From Chloroflexota bacterium (GTDB taxonomy: Bacteria > Chloroflexota > Anaerolineae > Promineifilales > Promineifilaceae), in assembly GCA_003696605.1 (NCBI GenBank), contig RFGV01000576.1, forward strand, positions 1 to 64,000: a DNA stretch of 64,000 bases, read 5' to 3'. Shown one piece after another: positions 1 through 8,239 of the stretch. Under the pieces are notes generated by a model. It saw only the letters and a program-made list of their open reading frames with translations. It did not search any database and was not told the origin of the DNA. The first letter of the stretch is position 1; each line of letters starts with the position of its first letter. The position numbers and the translations under genes were made by a program.

Positions 1-97
1 CCGGGCGCGTCCCTTTGACAAGAAGCATGTCATTGATTTCGTATGCCTACAAAATTAGTCACTCCCGGGTAATTTACTCACAAGTTTGGGAGGCAGG

Positions 98-709
98 ATG
101 AATGTGAAGCTGTTGGTAGCGACGCACAATAAGGGAAAGGTGCGGGAATACGCGGAAATGTTGTCAGAATTGGATGTGAGTTGGTGCAATTTGGATGATG
201 TGGGAGTTACAGAAGATGTGCCAGAGACGGGGAGCACGTTTGCAGAGAATGCGATTTTGAAGGCGCAAGCGTATGCAAGACTGACGGGTTTGTTGACGTT
301 GGCAGATGATTCGGGTTTGGAGGTGGATGCTTTGGGTGGTGCGCCTGGCGTTTATACGGCGCGGTTTGGTGGAGAAGGGTTGTCTCATGAGGAGCGGTAT
401 CGTTTGTTGTTGATGCGTTTGGCAGATGTGCCGTGGGCGAAACGGGGGGCGCGTTTTCGGTGTGTGATTGCTTTGGCGGGTGTTGGTGGGGTGCTTTTGG
501 GAACGGCCGAAGGTGTGTGTGAGGGGATGATTGCCCTGGAGCCTGCCGGAGAAGGGGGGTTTGGGTATGATCCTGTTTTTTATTTGCCGGAGAGAAAGAA
601 GACGATGGCTGAGTTGCCATCGTCTGTAAAGCATCAAATCAGTCATCGTGGTCGAGCTTTGCGGCAAATTGCGCCGCTTTTACAGCGAGTGATTCGGGAA
701 TTGGGATGA
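98..709 (+). CDS. rdgB: XTP/dITP diphosphatase (non-canonical purine NTP pyrophosphatase)
   Basis: Hydrolyses XTP, dITP and ITP to monophosphates, keeping deaminated purines out of DNA and RNA; cytoplasmic. The N-terminal nucleotide-binding motif LLVATHNKGK and the ADDSGLEVDAL, GAPGVYTARFGG and GFGYDPVFY motifs of the HAM1/RdgB family are all present, and the length (203 residues) is normal for the family. The start is set by GGGAGG at 88-93 in front of ATG at 98; an in-frame TTG at 86 overlaps that ribosome-binding site and is rejected. The gene converges on the acyl-CoA synthetase gene, with 9 bases between the two stops. The coding strand is strongly G/T-rich. The first 97 bases of the window hold nothing else that can be called. 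Confidence 0.96.
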   Translation: MNVKLLVATHNKGKVREYAEMLSELDVSWCNLDDVGVTEDVPETGSTFAENAILKAQAYARLTGLLTLADDSGLEVDALGGAPGVYTARFGGEGLSHEERYRLLLMRLADVPWAKRGARFRCVIALAGVGGVLLGTAEGVCEGMIALEPAGEGGFGYDPVFYLPERKKTMAELPSSVKHQISHRGRALRQIAPLLQRVIRELG

Positions 710-718
710 AACATTCGG

Positions 719-2845
719 TTATGGTTTGAGGCGGGCGCGTATGTCAATGGCGTATGCGCCTTTTCCTTTTTCCAGGACGCGCAGGGGGTTGATTTCTATT
801 TCGGCAAGTTGGGGGAAGTCGGCGGCGAGTTGCCCTAGTCGGTAGATGATGTCGAGCACGGCCATTTTGTCTCCTTCGGGTATTTGCCGGTATCCATCCA
901 GTTTCCGTCCTGCCCATGTGCTTGCCAGCAAATAATCTGCTTCTGCTTGTGTGGGTGGGGCTAGCGAAAATGCTACATCTTTTAGTCCTTCCACTTCTAC
1001 TCCGCCCGAGCCGAACATCAGTAACGGGCCAAATTGAGGGTCTTGGACAGCACCTACAATTACTTCCTGGCCGTCCAGGATCATTGGTTGAATGTGGACG
1101 CCCTGGATAACGGCCGTTGGCGCAGCCGTACGTGCATTAGTCACCACTTGTTCAAAGCCACGAGCTACTGCTTCGTCTCCCATAAGATGTAACAGTACCC
1201 CACCAACATCCGATTTATGCGGGATGTCAGGCGAAGCTACTTTGAGGGCGACAGGTTGGCCAAACTGACGAGCGAGGTGTACAGCTTCTTCGGGTGTGTG
1301 TGCCAGCACGACGGGTGGCACCGGGATGCCATATGCTGTCATGATTTGGGAAACGGCCGTTTGTGGCAAAAAACCGCCATTTTCCAGCGATATTTCATAT
1401 TCAGCCAACAACCGCGCTACACAAGCCTTGTCCACATCTGTCACCCGCACCGCTTCCTGAGGCGGCTTCTGCAAATAATCTGCCCGTGCCGTTAACATAG
1501 CCAGCGCCGCTGCTGCCCGTTCCGGAAACCGATATTCGGGCACCTTTGCTGCCCGAAAATGCTCTACAGCTTCCTGAATCATCCGTTCGCCCATCAGCGC
1601 CACCACAACCGGTTTGGTTGCCGCATAGATAATCGGAATTGTGGCCCGGGCAACACCACCCGCTGAATCCATTGGAGGTGGCGGCAAAATCATTAACACA
1701 CTGTCCACATTTGGATCGGCCAGCAAAATACGCAAACATTCAGCATACTGTGTCGGAGTAGCACCAGCCAGCATATCAACAGGATTTCGCAAACTGGCTG
1801 CTGGGGGCAAAATCTCTTTCAGAGCGGTTACTGTTTCTGGTGTCAATTCGGCTAGTTCCAGCTTGTGAGCTTCCAGTGCATCTGCTGCTGTTACACCAGG
1901 CCCACCAGCGTTGGTCAGGACGGCCACACGTCGCCCCTTTGGTGGTGGACACCAGGCCAATGCACGTGCCCAGTCAAACAGTTCTTCGCTGGTGTCGGCT
2001 CGAATAACGCCAGCCCGCCGGAATGCGGCATCAAAAGCTGATTCCTGACCGGCCAATGCCCCAGTATGAGAGGCAACAGCCTTTTGGCCGCTGGCAAAAC
2101 GGCCGACTTTCAGAGCAACAATAGGTTTCTCCCGCGTCACCCTGGCAGCTTCGGCCACAAAGCGACGGCCGTCACTTACTCCTTCCAGATACAACGTAAT
2201 AACATGCGTATATGGATCAGATGCTACCGGCGCCAGCATATCTGTTTCCTGCACATCCACCTGATTACCCAGGCTAACCAGGCGAGAAAGACCAAACCCC
2301 TGTCCGCGTGCCCAGTCAATAACAGCCGCACAAATTGCCCCTGAATGTGAAATGAAAGCCACATCTCCTGGGGTGGGGCCGGGTGGTGGCAAAAAGGTTG
2401 TATCAATGGGCACATGAGTATCCAGGATACCAATACAGTTTGGCCCAACCAGACGAATACCATATGTGCGCGCAATTTGTAAACATTGCGTTTCCAGAGC
2501 CGCTCCTTCTGCACCAGTTTCCCGAAAACCACCAGAGGCAATGATAACTGCACGAATTCCTCGTTTACCACATTCTTGTAATGCTTGTGGGACAACTGGT
2601 GCCGGAATGAGGAGTACAGCCAGGTCTGCCGGATCGGGCACAGCCGCAATGCTGGTGTAAATGGGGCGTTCCAGCAAGGTGCCCCCACGTGGGCTAACAA
2701 AATGAATGGCACCCCGATATCCGCTCTGAACAAGGTTTCGTGCCGGACCAAAACCGAGTTTGGCAGGATTTTGGGATGCACCAACGAGAACAACACCCTT
2801 TGGTGTGAAAAAGGGGGAAAGTGTGGGATCGGTTTTTAAGCTCAT
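719..2845 (-). CDS. Acyl-CoA synthetase, ADP/NDP-forming (fused alpha-beta)
   Basis: Probably interconverts acetate or another acyl acid, CoA and ATP with acyl-CoA, ADP and phosphate. Of its 708 residues, the N-terminal third is a CoA-binding Rossmann domain (VVLVGASQNPAKLGFG). The middle holds the succinyl-CoA-ligase-like flavodoxin domains, including SHSGAICAAV and the SHTGALAG segment that bears the phosphohistidine. The C-terminal third is an ATP-grasp domain with ALKVASPDIPHKSDVGGV. The order and length fit fused AcdAB/PatZ-like synthetases without the GNAT domain of Pat. It lies 10 bases downstream of an alpha/beta hydrolase gene and is probably cotranscribed with it. The substrate cannot be read from the sequence. 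Confidence 0.9.
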   Translation of the reverse strand: MSLKTDPTLSPFFTPKGVVLVGASQNPAKLGFGPARNLVQSGYRGAIHFVSPRGGTLLERPIYTSIAAVPDPADLAVLLIPAPVVPQALQECGKRGIRAVIIASGGFRETGAEGAALETQCLQIARTYGIRLVGPNCIGILDTHVPIDTTFLPPPGPTPGDVAFISHSGAICAAVIDWARGQGFGLSRLVSLGNQVDVQETDMLAPVASDPYTHVITLYLEGVSDGRRFVAEAARVTREKPIVALKVGRFASGQKAVASHTGALAGQESAFDAAFRRAGVIRADTSEELFDWARALAWCPPPKGRRVAVLTNAGGPGVTAADALEAHKLELAELTPETVTALKEILPPAASLRNPVDMLAGATPTQYAECLRILLADPNVDSVLMILPPPPMDSAGGVARATIPIIYAATKPVVVALMGERMIQEAVEHFRAAKVPEYRFPERAAAALAMLTARADYLQKPPQEAVRVTDVDKACVARLLAEYEISLENGGFLPQTAVSQIMTAYGIPVPPVVLAHTPEEAVHLARQFGQPVALKVASPDIPHKSDVGGVLLHLMGDEAVARGFEQVVTNARTAAPTAVIQGVHIQPMILDGQEVIVGAVQDPQFGPLLMFGSGGVEVEGLKDVAFSLAPPTQAEADYLLASTWAGRKLDGYRQIPEGDKMAVLDIIYRLGQLAADFPQLAEIEINPLRVLEKGKGAYAIDIRARLKP

Positions 2846-2855
2846 GGGACTTGCC

Positions 2856-3632
2856 TTAATGTTTGGATGTTTTGAGTGTGTTCAGGAATTTGGTGATGGC
2901 TTGTGCCACAGCCTGAGGTTGTTCAAGGGCCATCATGTGTCCACCCCCGTCAATGGTGACGAGTTGGGCATGGGGAATGTTGTCGGCCAGGTAACGGCCG
3001 TATTTCATCGGTGTCAGTTGGTCTGCTGTGCCGCTAATCACTAGCACAGGCACATTGATTTTGCCCAGTTGATTCATAACATCAAATTGGTTGCAGGCGT
3101 TGTAATCACCAAATAATACATTGGGGTCATTGTGGGCCAACATCTCCTTCCCCTTGGCCACCAATTCCGGTGGTGCATCAGGTGCCCAGGCTAATTGGGT
3201 AATTGTCTGCACAGCGGCATCAAAATCACGCAAAATACTCCCCAATATCGCGTCGGTAACACGCAGACGAGCACCTGTGCCCACAAGAATCAGGCCAGCA
3301 ACCTGGGGCAATTGCCGTAAGCCTATCGTTTGCGCAATGGCTCCGCCCATCGAATGACCGGCAACGACAACATTTTCCAGGTAAAGGGTTTCGATGAACT
3401 CGTGGACAATTTGGGCATAGCCTGAGACACTGGTACGACCCGGTTTAGATGAACGGCCGTGTCCGGGCAGATCCAGAGCAAAAACGGCCGTTTCTGGCAA
3501 ACGCCGCACCTCTGCCGGCCAATCCAGATGCGAACCACCTGCCCCATGTACCAAAATCAATACCTGCTTCGCATTGCGAGGAATATGTTGTGCAAAAAAT
3601 AAATCCTGATTTCCCAACTTAATAAAAGGCAT
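2856..3632 (-). CDS. Alpha/beta-fold hydrolase
   Basis: A 258-residue soluble alpha/beta hydrolase. Visible elements are the oxyanion-hole region LILVHGAGGSHLDW, the nucleophile elbow GHSMGGA, the acid loop GTADQLTP and the terminal catalytic His in DGGGHMMAL. The ATG at 3632 is chosen because homologous N-termini begin close to MPFIKLGNQ; in-frame starts at 3662 and 3707 exist but add only a hydrophobic, poorly conserved extension and have no better ribosome-binding site. The gene is divergent from murA and followed after 10 bases by the acyl-CoA synthetase, which suggests that hydrolysis of an ester or thioester feeds the synthetase. The substrate is unknown. Confidence 0.85.
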   Translation of the reverse strand: MPFIKLGNQDLFFAQHIPRNAKQVLILVHGAGGSHLDWPAEVRRLPETAVFALDLPGHGRSSKPGRTSVSGYAQIVHEFIETLYLENVVVAGHSMGGAIAQTIGLRQLPQVAGLILVGTGARLRVTDAILGSILRDFDAAVQTITQLAWAPDAPPELVAKGKEMLAHNDPNVLFGDYNACNQFDVMNQLGKINVPVLVISGTADQLTPMKYGRYLADNIPHAQLVTIDGGGHMMALEQPQAVAQAITKFLNTLKTSKH

Positions 3633-3691
3633 ATCCAAAGTGTATCCATTTACCAGCAACATGGCAAAGAATAAAATCCCCCATCTGTTGG

Positions 3692-3720
3692 TTGCCCCAT
3701 GTCCCACCCCCCGTTACAAT
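3692..3720 (+). promoter_or_regulatory. Sigma-70-type promoter of murA
   Basis: TTGCCC at 3692-3697 and TACAAT at 3715-3720 are separated by exactly 17 bases. Transcription would start about 20 bases before the murA ATG at 3747. Confidence 0.6.
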
Positions 3721-3746
3721 CCAGACAAAAAACACGGAAAAAAACC

Positions 3747-5042
3747 ATGAGCAAATTTGTAATTGAAGGGGGATATCCCCTCAAAGGAACCATTACAGCC
3801 AGCGGCAACAAAAACGCTGCCCTCAAACTTTTGCCAGCTTGTTTACTTACCGACGAGCCGGTTATTTTACATAACATTCCAGATATTCGGGACGTGCGAA
3901 ACACCATCCTCATTTTGCGCGATCTGGGTGTAGAAGTAACCGAACTACGACCAGGAAGTTGGCGTGTTCATGCCCAAAATATACGCAAAACAGAACTAGA
4001 TAGCATTTTGGCTGCTCGTACCCGCGCCTCATTTGTGTTTTCCGGGCCAATGATCGCCCGCATGGGGCAGGTCACCCTGCCGTTGCCCGGTGGTGATGTG
4101 ATTGGTGGCCGACCTCTGGATACCCATGTACAGGGGTTAAAAGCGTTAGGCGTACAAGTCGAGCTGGTTAATCGCGGCATTTTCAGGATGCACACCAACC
4201 AATTGCAAGGAGCGGGCTATTTGTTGCAGGCTGAAGCCAGTGTGACCGCTACCGAAAACGTCATCATGGCTGCTGTTTTGGCTCCCGGAGAAACCATTAT
4301 TGACAATGCTGCATCTGAGCCTCATGTACGTGATTTGTGCTATTTCTTGAATCAGTTAGGGGCAAAAATTGAGGGAATTGGTACAAACCGGTTGCACATT
4401 CAGGGTGTTGAACGGCTTTCTGGCGGTGAGTACACCATTGGTGCTGATTTTATGGAGGTTGGTAGTTTTATTGGGGCGGCGGCTATTACCGGTGGCGAGA
4501 TTCGCATCAAAAACGCCGATCCACACAATCTGGCTATGATTCGTCTGGTATATGAGAAGCTGGGTGTTGTATGGGAAGTGGATGGTAATGATGTGATTGT
4601 GCCTGCTAATCAGCCTTTGCGGATTCAACCGGCGTTGAGTGGTCGTATTCCAGAGATCAAGCCCATGCCCTGGCCGGGTTTTCCCCCAGATTTGATGAGT
4701 ATTGCTGTGGTGATTGCGACGCAATCGGAAGGATCGGTGTTGTTGCATGACTGGATGTATGAGAGTCGGTTTTTCTTTGTGGATAATCTGACGTTTATGG
4801 GGGCGCGGATTGTGTTGTGTGATCCGCATCGGGTTATTGTGCAAGGGCGTAGTCAGTTGTATGCGAGTCCGCATGGTGTGCCTAGCCCGGATATTCGGGC
4901 GGGAATGGCGATGGTGTTGGCGGCGTTGTGTGCGGAGGGGACGAGTACAATTCATAATATCCGGCAAATTGATCGGGGGTATGAGCGGATTGAGTATAAA
5001 TTGCAGGCGCTTGGGGCAAAGATTGAACGGGTGGATGAGTGA
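3747..5042 (+). CDS. murA: UDP-N-acetylglucosamine 1-carboxyvinyltransferase
   Basis: Transfers enolpyruvate from PEP to UDP-GlcNAc, the first committed step of peptidoglycan synthesis; cytoplasmic. The 431-residue protein has the EPT-fold signatures: N-terminal GGYPLKGTITASGNKNAALK with the catalytic Lys-Asn pair, and the repeated inverse alpha/beta motifs. The start is ATG at 3747 (MSKFVIEGG), where homologues begin; an upstream in-frame start at 3699 would overlap the promoter. The catalytic loop reads PGGDVIGGRPLD: residue 117, equivalent to the usual Cys115 that fosfomycin alkylates, is Asp (codon GAT at 4095-4097). Its coding strand changes from C/A-rich in the first half to G/T-rich after about 4400. 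Confidence 0.96.
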   Translation: MSKFVIEGGYPLKGTITASGNKNAALKLLPACLLTDEPVILHNIPDIRDVRNTILILRDLGVEVTELRPGSWRVHAQNIRKTELDSILAARTRASFVFSGPMIARMGQVTLPLPGGDVIGGRPLDTHVQGLKALGVQVELVNRGIFRMHTNQLQGAGYLLQAEASVTATENVIMAAVLAPGETIIDNAASEPHVRDLCYFLNQLGAKIEGIGTNRLHIQGVERLSGGEYTIGADFMEVGSFIGAAAITGGEIRIKNADPHNLAMIRLVYEKLGVVWEVDGNDVIVPANQPLRIQPALSGRIPEIKPMPWPGFPPDLMSIAVVIATQSEGSVLLHDWMYESRFFFVDNLTFMGARIVLCDPHRVIVQGRSQLYASPHGVPSPDIRAGMAMVLAALCAEGTSTIHNIRQIDRGYERIEYKLQALGAKIERVDE

Positions 5043-5107
5043 TTGAGTGATGGGTGTTGGTTGTGAGGGTGGGAAACGGCCGTTCTTTCACCCACGCCAA
5101 TTTTCAT

Positions 5108-5136
5108 TTGACCGTCATTTGTCAGTCAGGTATAAT
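5108..5136 (+). promoter_or_regulatory. Strong sigma-70-type promoter of the rpmH-jag operon
   Basis: TTGACC (5108-5113) and a perfect TATAAT (5131-5136) are 17 bases apart. It lies 135 bases before rpmH, leaving a leader of about 128 bases that contains a terminator-like hairpin. The rest of 5043-5270 contains one AACGGCCGTT copy (5075) and no gene. Confidence 0.8.
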
Positions 5137-5231
5137 TTTCTGTCGCTTGCATAACCACGATTTTTTGCAATAGCAACTTATCTGGGTATTAAAAACTGGT
5201 TTGTTTTGCCCAAAATTGATGGAAATTTTCA

Positions 5232-5255
5232 CAGGGCGAAAGCCCTGGTTTTTTT
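5232..5255 (+). terminator. GNRA-loop hairpin plus U-run in the rpmH leader (possible attenuator)
   Basis: CAGGGC-GAAA-GCCCTG forms a 6-bp stem with a GAAA tetraloop, followed directly by G and seven T. It has intrinsic-terminator form but lies downstream of the promoter and only 1 base before the rpmH ribosome-binding site AGGAG (5256-5260). It may therefore attenuate the operon or tune access to the start. Confidence 0.6.
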
Positions 5256-5270
5256 AGGAGAGTAATAGAG

Positions 5271-5504
5271 ATGCCGAAGCGTACTTATCAACCAAAGATT
5301 CGTCGTCGTTTACGTGTTCATGGTTTTCGTGCGCGCATGAAGACAAAAGGTGGGCGCGAAGTTTTGAAAAGACGCCGTGCGAAGGGGCGGTATAAGCTGA
5401 CTGTTTCCATGAATAATCACACCAAACGGATTAACTGGAATGGTTCTTCAGCTACAGCTTACCGTTCGGTGAAGCGGCGCGGTAATCGCTACCCCGGGAG
5501 CTAG
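5271..5504 (+). CDS. rpmH: 50S ribosomal protein L34 with C-terminal extension
   Basis: The first about 47 residues ([19 protein letters not shown], then [21 protein letters not shown]) are canonical L34, a small basic protein of the large ribosomal subunit. The reading frame continues for about 30 further residues containing [13 protein letters not shown] and [13 protein letters not shown], giving 77 residues against the usual 44-50. The start has AGGAG 10 bases upstream. It opens the conserved rpmH-rnpA-yidD-yidC-jag cluster and is followed by rnpA after 21 bases. Confidence 0.95.
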   Translation: MPKRTYQPKIRRRLRVHGFRARMKTKGGREVLKRRRAKGRYKLTVSMNNHTKRINWNGSSATAYRSVKRRGNRYPGS

Positions 5505-5525
5505 GGCGTTCCGGTGTTTTGAGGC

Positions 5526-5909
5526 ATGCTTCCCCAGTGCCACCGTTTACGTCGCGCCACTGATTTGGAGCGCGTCAGGCAATTGGGTCGAAGCTGGCGT
5601 CATCCCCTGGCTATTTTGTTGGTGCAAGCTAATGCTGAAGAGGTAAGTCGGTTTGCGTTTGTGGCCAGCCGACGTGTAGGTAAGGCTACTTCCCGCAATC
5701 GGGCAAAACGATTGTTGCGGGAGGTTGTGCGGCGTCATTTGGACGAAATTGAGGCTGGGTGGGATGTGGTGCTGATTGCCCGGGAGCAGACAGCGGCTGT
5801 TTCGTATGCGGAAGTGGAAACGGCCGTTTTGGCGTTGCTTTCCCGTGCTGGTCTTTACCGCTCCCCTCAGGCGACTTCTCGCACAAATGACGTGGCCAGT
5901 GGGGTTTAG
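5526..5909 (+). CDS. rnpA: Ribonuclease P protein component
   Basis: Protein subunit of RNase P, which with the catalytic RNA matures tRNA 5' ends. The 127-residue protein starts [17 protein letters not shown], as RnpA proteins do, and carries the family signature [14 protein letters not shown] in the conserved RNR helix (about residues 57-70). The M1 RNA gene is not in this window. The tail after residue 110 is variable and not conserved. An AACGGCCGTT copy (5819) lies in the gene and encodes ETAV. The stop is followed after 2 bases by yidD. Confidence 0.94.
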   Translation: MLPQCHRLRRATDLERVRQLGRSWRHPLAILLVQANAEEVSRFAFVASRRVGKATSRNRAKRLLREVVRRHLDEIEAGWDVVLIAREQTAAVSYAEVETAVLALLSRAGLYRSPQATSRTNDVASGV

Positions 5910-5911
5910 CC

Positions 5912-6121
5912 ATGAAGAGGCTCGTGTTGTTACTAATTCGTTTATATCAAAAAACCATATCCCGGGCATTGCCGCCAAGTTGCCGGTTTACTCCGTCATG
6001 TTCTCACTATGGTTATGAGGCCATTGAGAAATACGGCCTCATTAAAGGAGGGTGGATGACTATCAAGCGGGTTAGCCGTTGTCATCCACTAAATCCTGGC
6101 GGCTACGACCCGGTACCGTGA
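5912..6121 (+). CDS. yidD: Membrane protein insertion efficiency factor YidD
   Basis: A 69-residue protein with the N-terminal amphipathic/hydrophobic helix ([19 protein letters not shown]) and the conserved cysteine-rich core [16 protein letters not shown] plus [14 protein letters not shown], which define the YidD/HlyA-type family. It is membrane-associated and assists YidC-dependent insertion. It starts 2 bases after the rnpA stop, so translation is probably coupled. Confidence 0.95.
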   Translation: MKRLVLLLIRLYQKTISRALPPSCRFTPSCSHYGYEAIEKYGLIKGGWMTIKRVSRCHPLNPGGYDPVP

Positions 6122-6134
6122 TGGAGGTTATTCG

Positions 6135-7280
6135 TTGTACACAGCGAAACGGCCGTTTTTGCGGCCTGCAATATTTATTCTCATTCTGACCAGCATATTT
6201 TTGGCTGCCTGTTCTGGCGGAATTGCCAATACAAACTGGCCGGGTCTTTCCACTGATGGCAAACGCATTTACATCGCTTATGGTCCGGGTGTTATTGCGT
6301 ACGATGTTGAAAAACAGACCCAGGTCTGGAGTTTTCCTGAAGAACCAAACAGAACATTGCAATTTTATGCGGCGCCATCGGTGCAAAACGGCCGTATCAT
6401 CATCGGTGACTACGGCGCATCTGGCGGTATGTTCTCCCCAGGCGTCATTGCCAGTATTTACGCATTGCAAGACACGGATAGCAGTTCGCCAGAATTACTA
6501 TGGCAGCAAGATGGGCTGGCACAGGACCATATCGTAGCGCCGCCGTTGCAAGTAGAAGATACGGTGTATGTGGGAACGGCCGATAACAAACTATTAGCCC
6601 TCGATGCCAACACCGGTTCTCTCCAATGGCAATATGAACTGGAAAACAGCGTGTGGGCACAACCCGCTTATAAAAACGGTATCGTTTATGTCGCTTCTCT
6701 GGATAAAGCCGTGCATGCTGTAGATGCCCAGTCAGGCAATCGGATTTGGCGCCAGGAACTACAAGGTGCTATAGCCAGCCAACCGGTTGTTGATTCCGGG
6801 CTAATATATGTTTCCAGTTTTGATGGCAAGGTACATGCCTTGGATGAAGAAACTGGCCAGGAAAAATGGGCTGCCGAAGCTGAAAATTGGGTGTGGGGTG
6901 CACCAGCACTAAATGGTGATACCCTATACTATGCTGATATTGACGGAAACGTATATGCAGTAACGGCCGATTCCGGCGAACGTCTCTGGGTACAGCAAGT
7001 TGAAGGGGCAGTGACAGCTTCTCCCATTGTGGTTAACGACACTCTCTACATTGTTTCCGAAGGAAACAAGGAAACTGGTCAGGGGGTGCTTTCGGCGCTT
7101 GATGTGACAAACGGACAAGTAAAATGGCAAAAAACAACCCCTGCCCCTTTGTTTGCCACACCTGTCGTCGTTGATAATGTAATTGTTGTAGCCATGCAAA
7201 GCGAGCAGGCATTGCTAATGGCCTTTGACCTGGTGACAGGTGGTCAGCAATGGGCATTCTTGCCTGCCGCGTCAGAATAA
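6135..7280 (+). CDS. PQQ-repeat beta-propeller lipoprotein (BamB-like)
   Basis: A 381-residue secreted lipoprotein. The signal peptide ends in the lipobox LAAC with Cys26, and it is followed by repeated WD-like blades of the PQQ/pyrrolo-quinoline type, each with an AxDxxTGxxxW pattern (ALDANTGSLQW, AVDAQSGNRIW, ALDEETGQEKW, AVTADSGERLW, ALDVTNGQVKW). The start is TTG at 6135, supported by GGAGG at 6123-6127. The fold is that of BamB and related scaffolds, but there is no evidence for an enzymatic cofactor. It sits between yidD and yidC, where most genomes have no such gene, so a role in surface assembly or quality control of exported proteins is an inference. Confidence 0.85.
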   Translation: MYTAKRPFLRPAIFILILTSIFLAACSGGIANTNWPGLSTDGKRIYIAYGPGVIAYDVEKQTQVWSFPEEPNRTLQFYAAPSVQNGRIIIGDYGASGGMFSPGVIASIYALQDTDSSSPELLWQQDGLAQDHIVAPPLQVEDTVYVGTADNKLLALDANTGSLQWQYELENSVWAQPAYKNGIVYVASLDKAVHAVDAQSGNRIWRQELQGAIASQPVVDSGLIYVSSFDGKVHALDEETGQEKWAAEAENWVWGAPALNGDTLYYADIDGNVYAVTADSGERLWVQQVEGAVTASPIVVNDTLYIVSEGNKETGQGVLSALDVTNGQVKWQKTTPAPLFATPVVVDNVIVVAMQSEQALLMAFDLVTGGQQWAFLPAASE

Positions 7281-7307
7281 ACAAAAAATTAACCAGGTAA
7301 AAAATTT

Positions 7308-8210
7308 ATGTGGGACTTACTAATTATCAATCCCATGACCAATGCATTGTTGTGGCTCTATGCCATTCTGGGCAACAACTTTGTGTTGGCCATTACGGTG
7401 TTTACAATTCTTATCCGGTTGCTAACGCTTCCTCTGAACATTCGCCAGCAGCGTTCCAGCATGAAAATGCAGAAGCTGCAACCGCAGATTCAGGCCATTC
7501 AGAAAAAGTATCGGGATAATCCTCAAAAGATGCAAGAGGAGTTTCAGAAGATTGGCTACAACCCTGCCGAAACACTGGGTGGGTGTTTGCCATTGCTGAT
7601 TCAGATGCCGGTTTTGTTTGGCCTGTTTCAGGTGTTGCGTTTGGTTTTGAGTTCAACACCCCAGTCACTCTTTTTGCTCACGCAACGGGTATATCCAGGC
7701 ATTGACTTGAGCCAATTGTTGCCAATTTCCAATCGGTTCTTGTGGATGAATTTAGGACAACCCGATCCATTGTTTGTTTTGCCGGTGTTGGTATTTGCTA
7801 CCATGTATTTGCAGCAGAAGTTTCTTTCGCCAACGGCTAATCGTCCGCAGGCAGATAATAAGAAACAGCAAGATGACCCAACGGCGGCAATGACTCAGTC
7901 AATGCAATATACCATGCCGATTATGTTTGGCTTTTTCTCCTTGCAGTTTCAGGCAGGATTGTCTATTTATTTTGTGTTGTCGAACATAATTGGTATTTTC
8001 CAGGGTGTGTATATGCGGCAGGTGATGGCACGTGAAGCAGAGGCGGAGGCACAAACGGCCGTTTCTGCGCCATCGGACGCTATTCCAGAACCAGAACCAA
8101 TGCCAGATCCGGAACCTATTGATGAATCTCAGGCACCAGCAGCAAACAACAAGCCGCCTAAAAAGACCAGACCACAATCCAAACGCAAACGGCGGTCAGG
8201 CAAGCGTTAG
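7308..8210 (+). CDS. yidC: Membrane protein insertase YidC/Oxa1
   Basis: Inserts and folds membrane proteins, alone or with Sec. The 300-residue protein is of the short Gram-positive type without the large periplasmic domain. A hydrophobic N-terminus is followed by the cytoplasmic hairpin (RQQRSSMKMQKLQPQIQAIQ) and the NPAETLGGCLPLLIQMPVLFG signature helix. A transmembrane pair near LFVLPVLVFATMYLQQKF and MPIMFGFFSLQFQAGLSIYF comes next. The C-terminal tail from about residue 240 is rich in Pro/Glu and then Lys/Arg (PPKKTRPQSKRKRRSGKR), as in ribosome-binding YidC tails. It forms an operon with yidD and jag. Confidence 0.95.
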   Translation: MWDLLIINPMTNALLWLYAILGNNFVLAITVFTILIRLLTLPLNIRQQRSSMKMQKLQPQIQAIQKKYRDNPQKMQEEFQKIGYNPAETLGGCLPLLIQMPVLFGLFQVLRLVLSSTPQSLFLLTQRVYPGIDLSQLLPISNRFLWMNLGQPDPLFVLPVLVFATMYLQQKFLSPTANRPQADNKKQQDDPTAAMTQSMQYTMPIMFGFFSLQFQAGLSIYFVLSNIIGIFQGVYMRQVMAREAEAEAQTAVSAPSDAIPEPEPMPDPEPIDESQAPAANNKPPKKTRPQSKRKRRSGKR

Positions 8211-8239
8211 TAGAGACTTACCTGCGAGGAAAAAGAACT

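Noticed and set aside
15-20. TTGACA at the window start as a -35 of rdgB
   Set aside because: No -10-like hexamer lies at 16-18 bases downstream.
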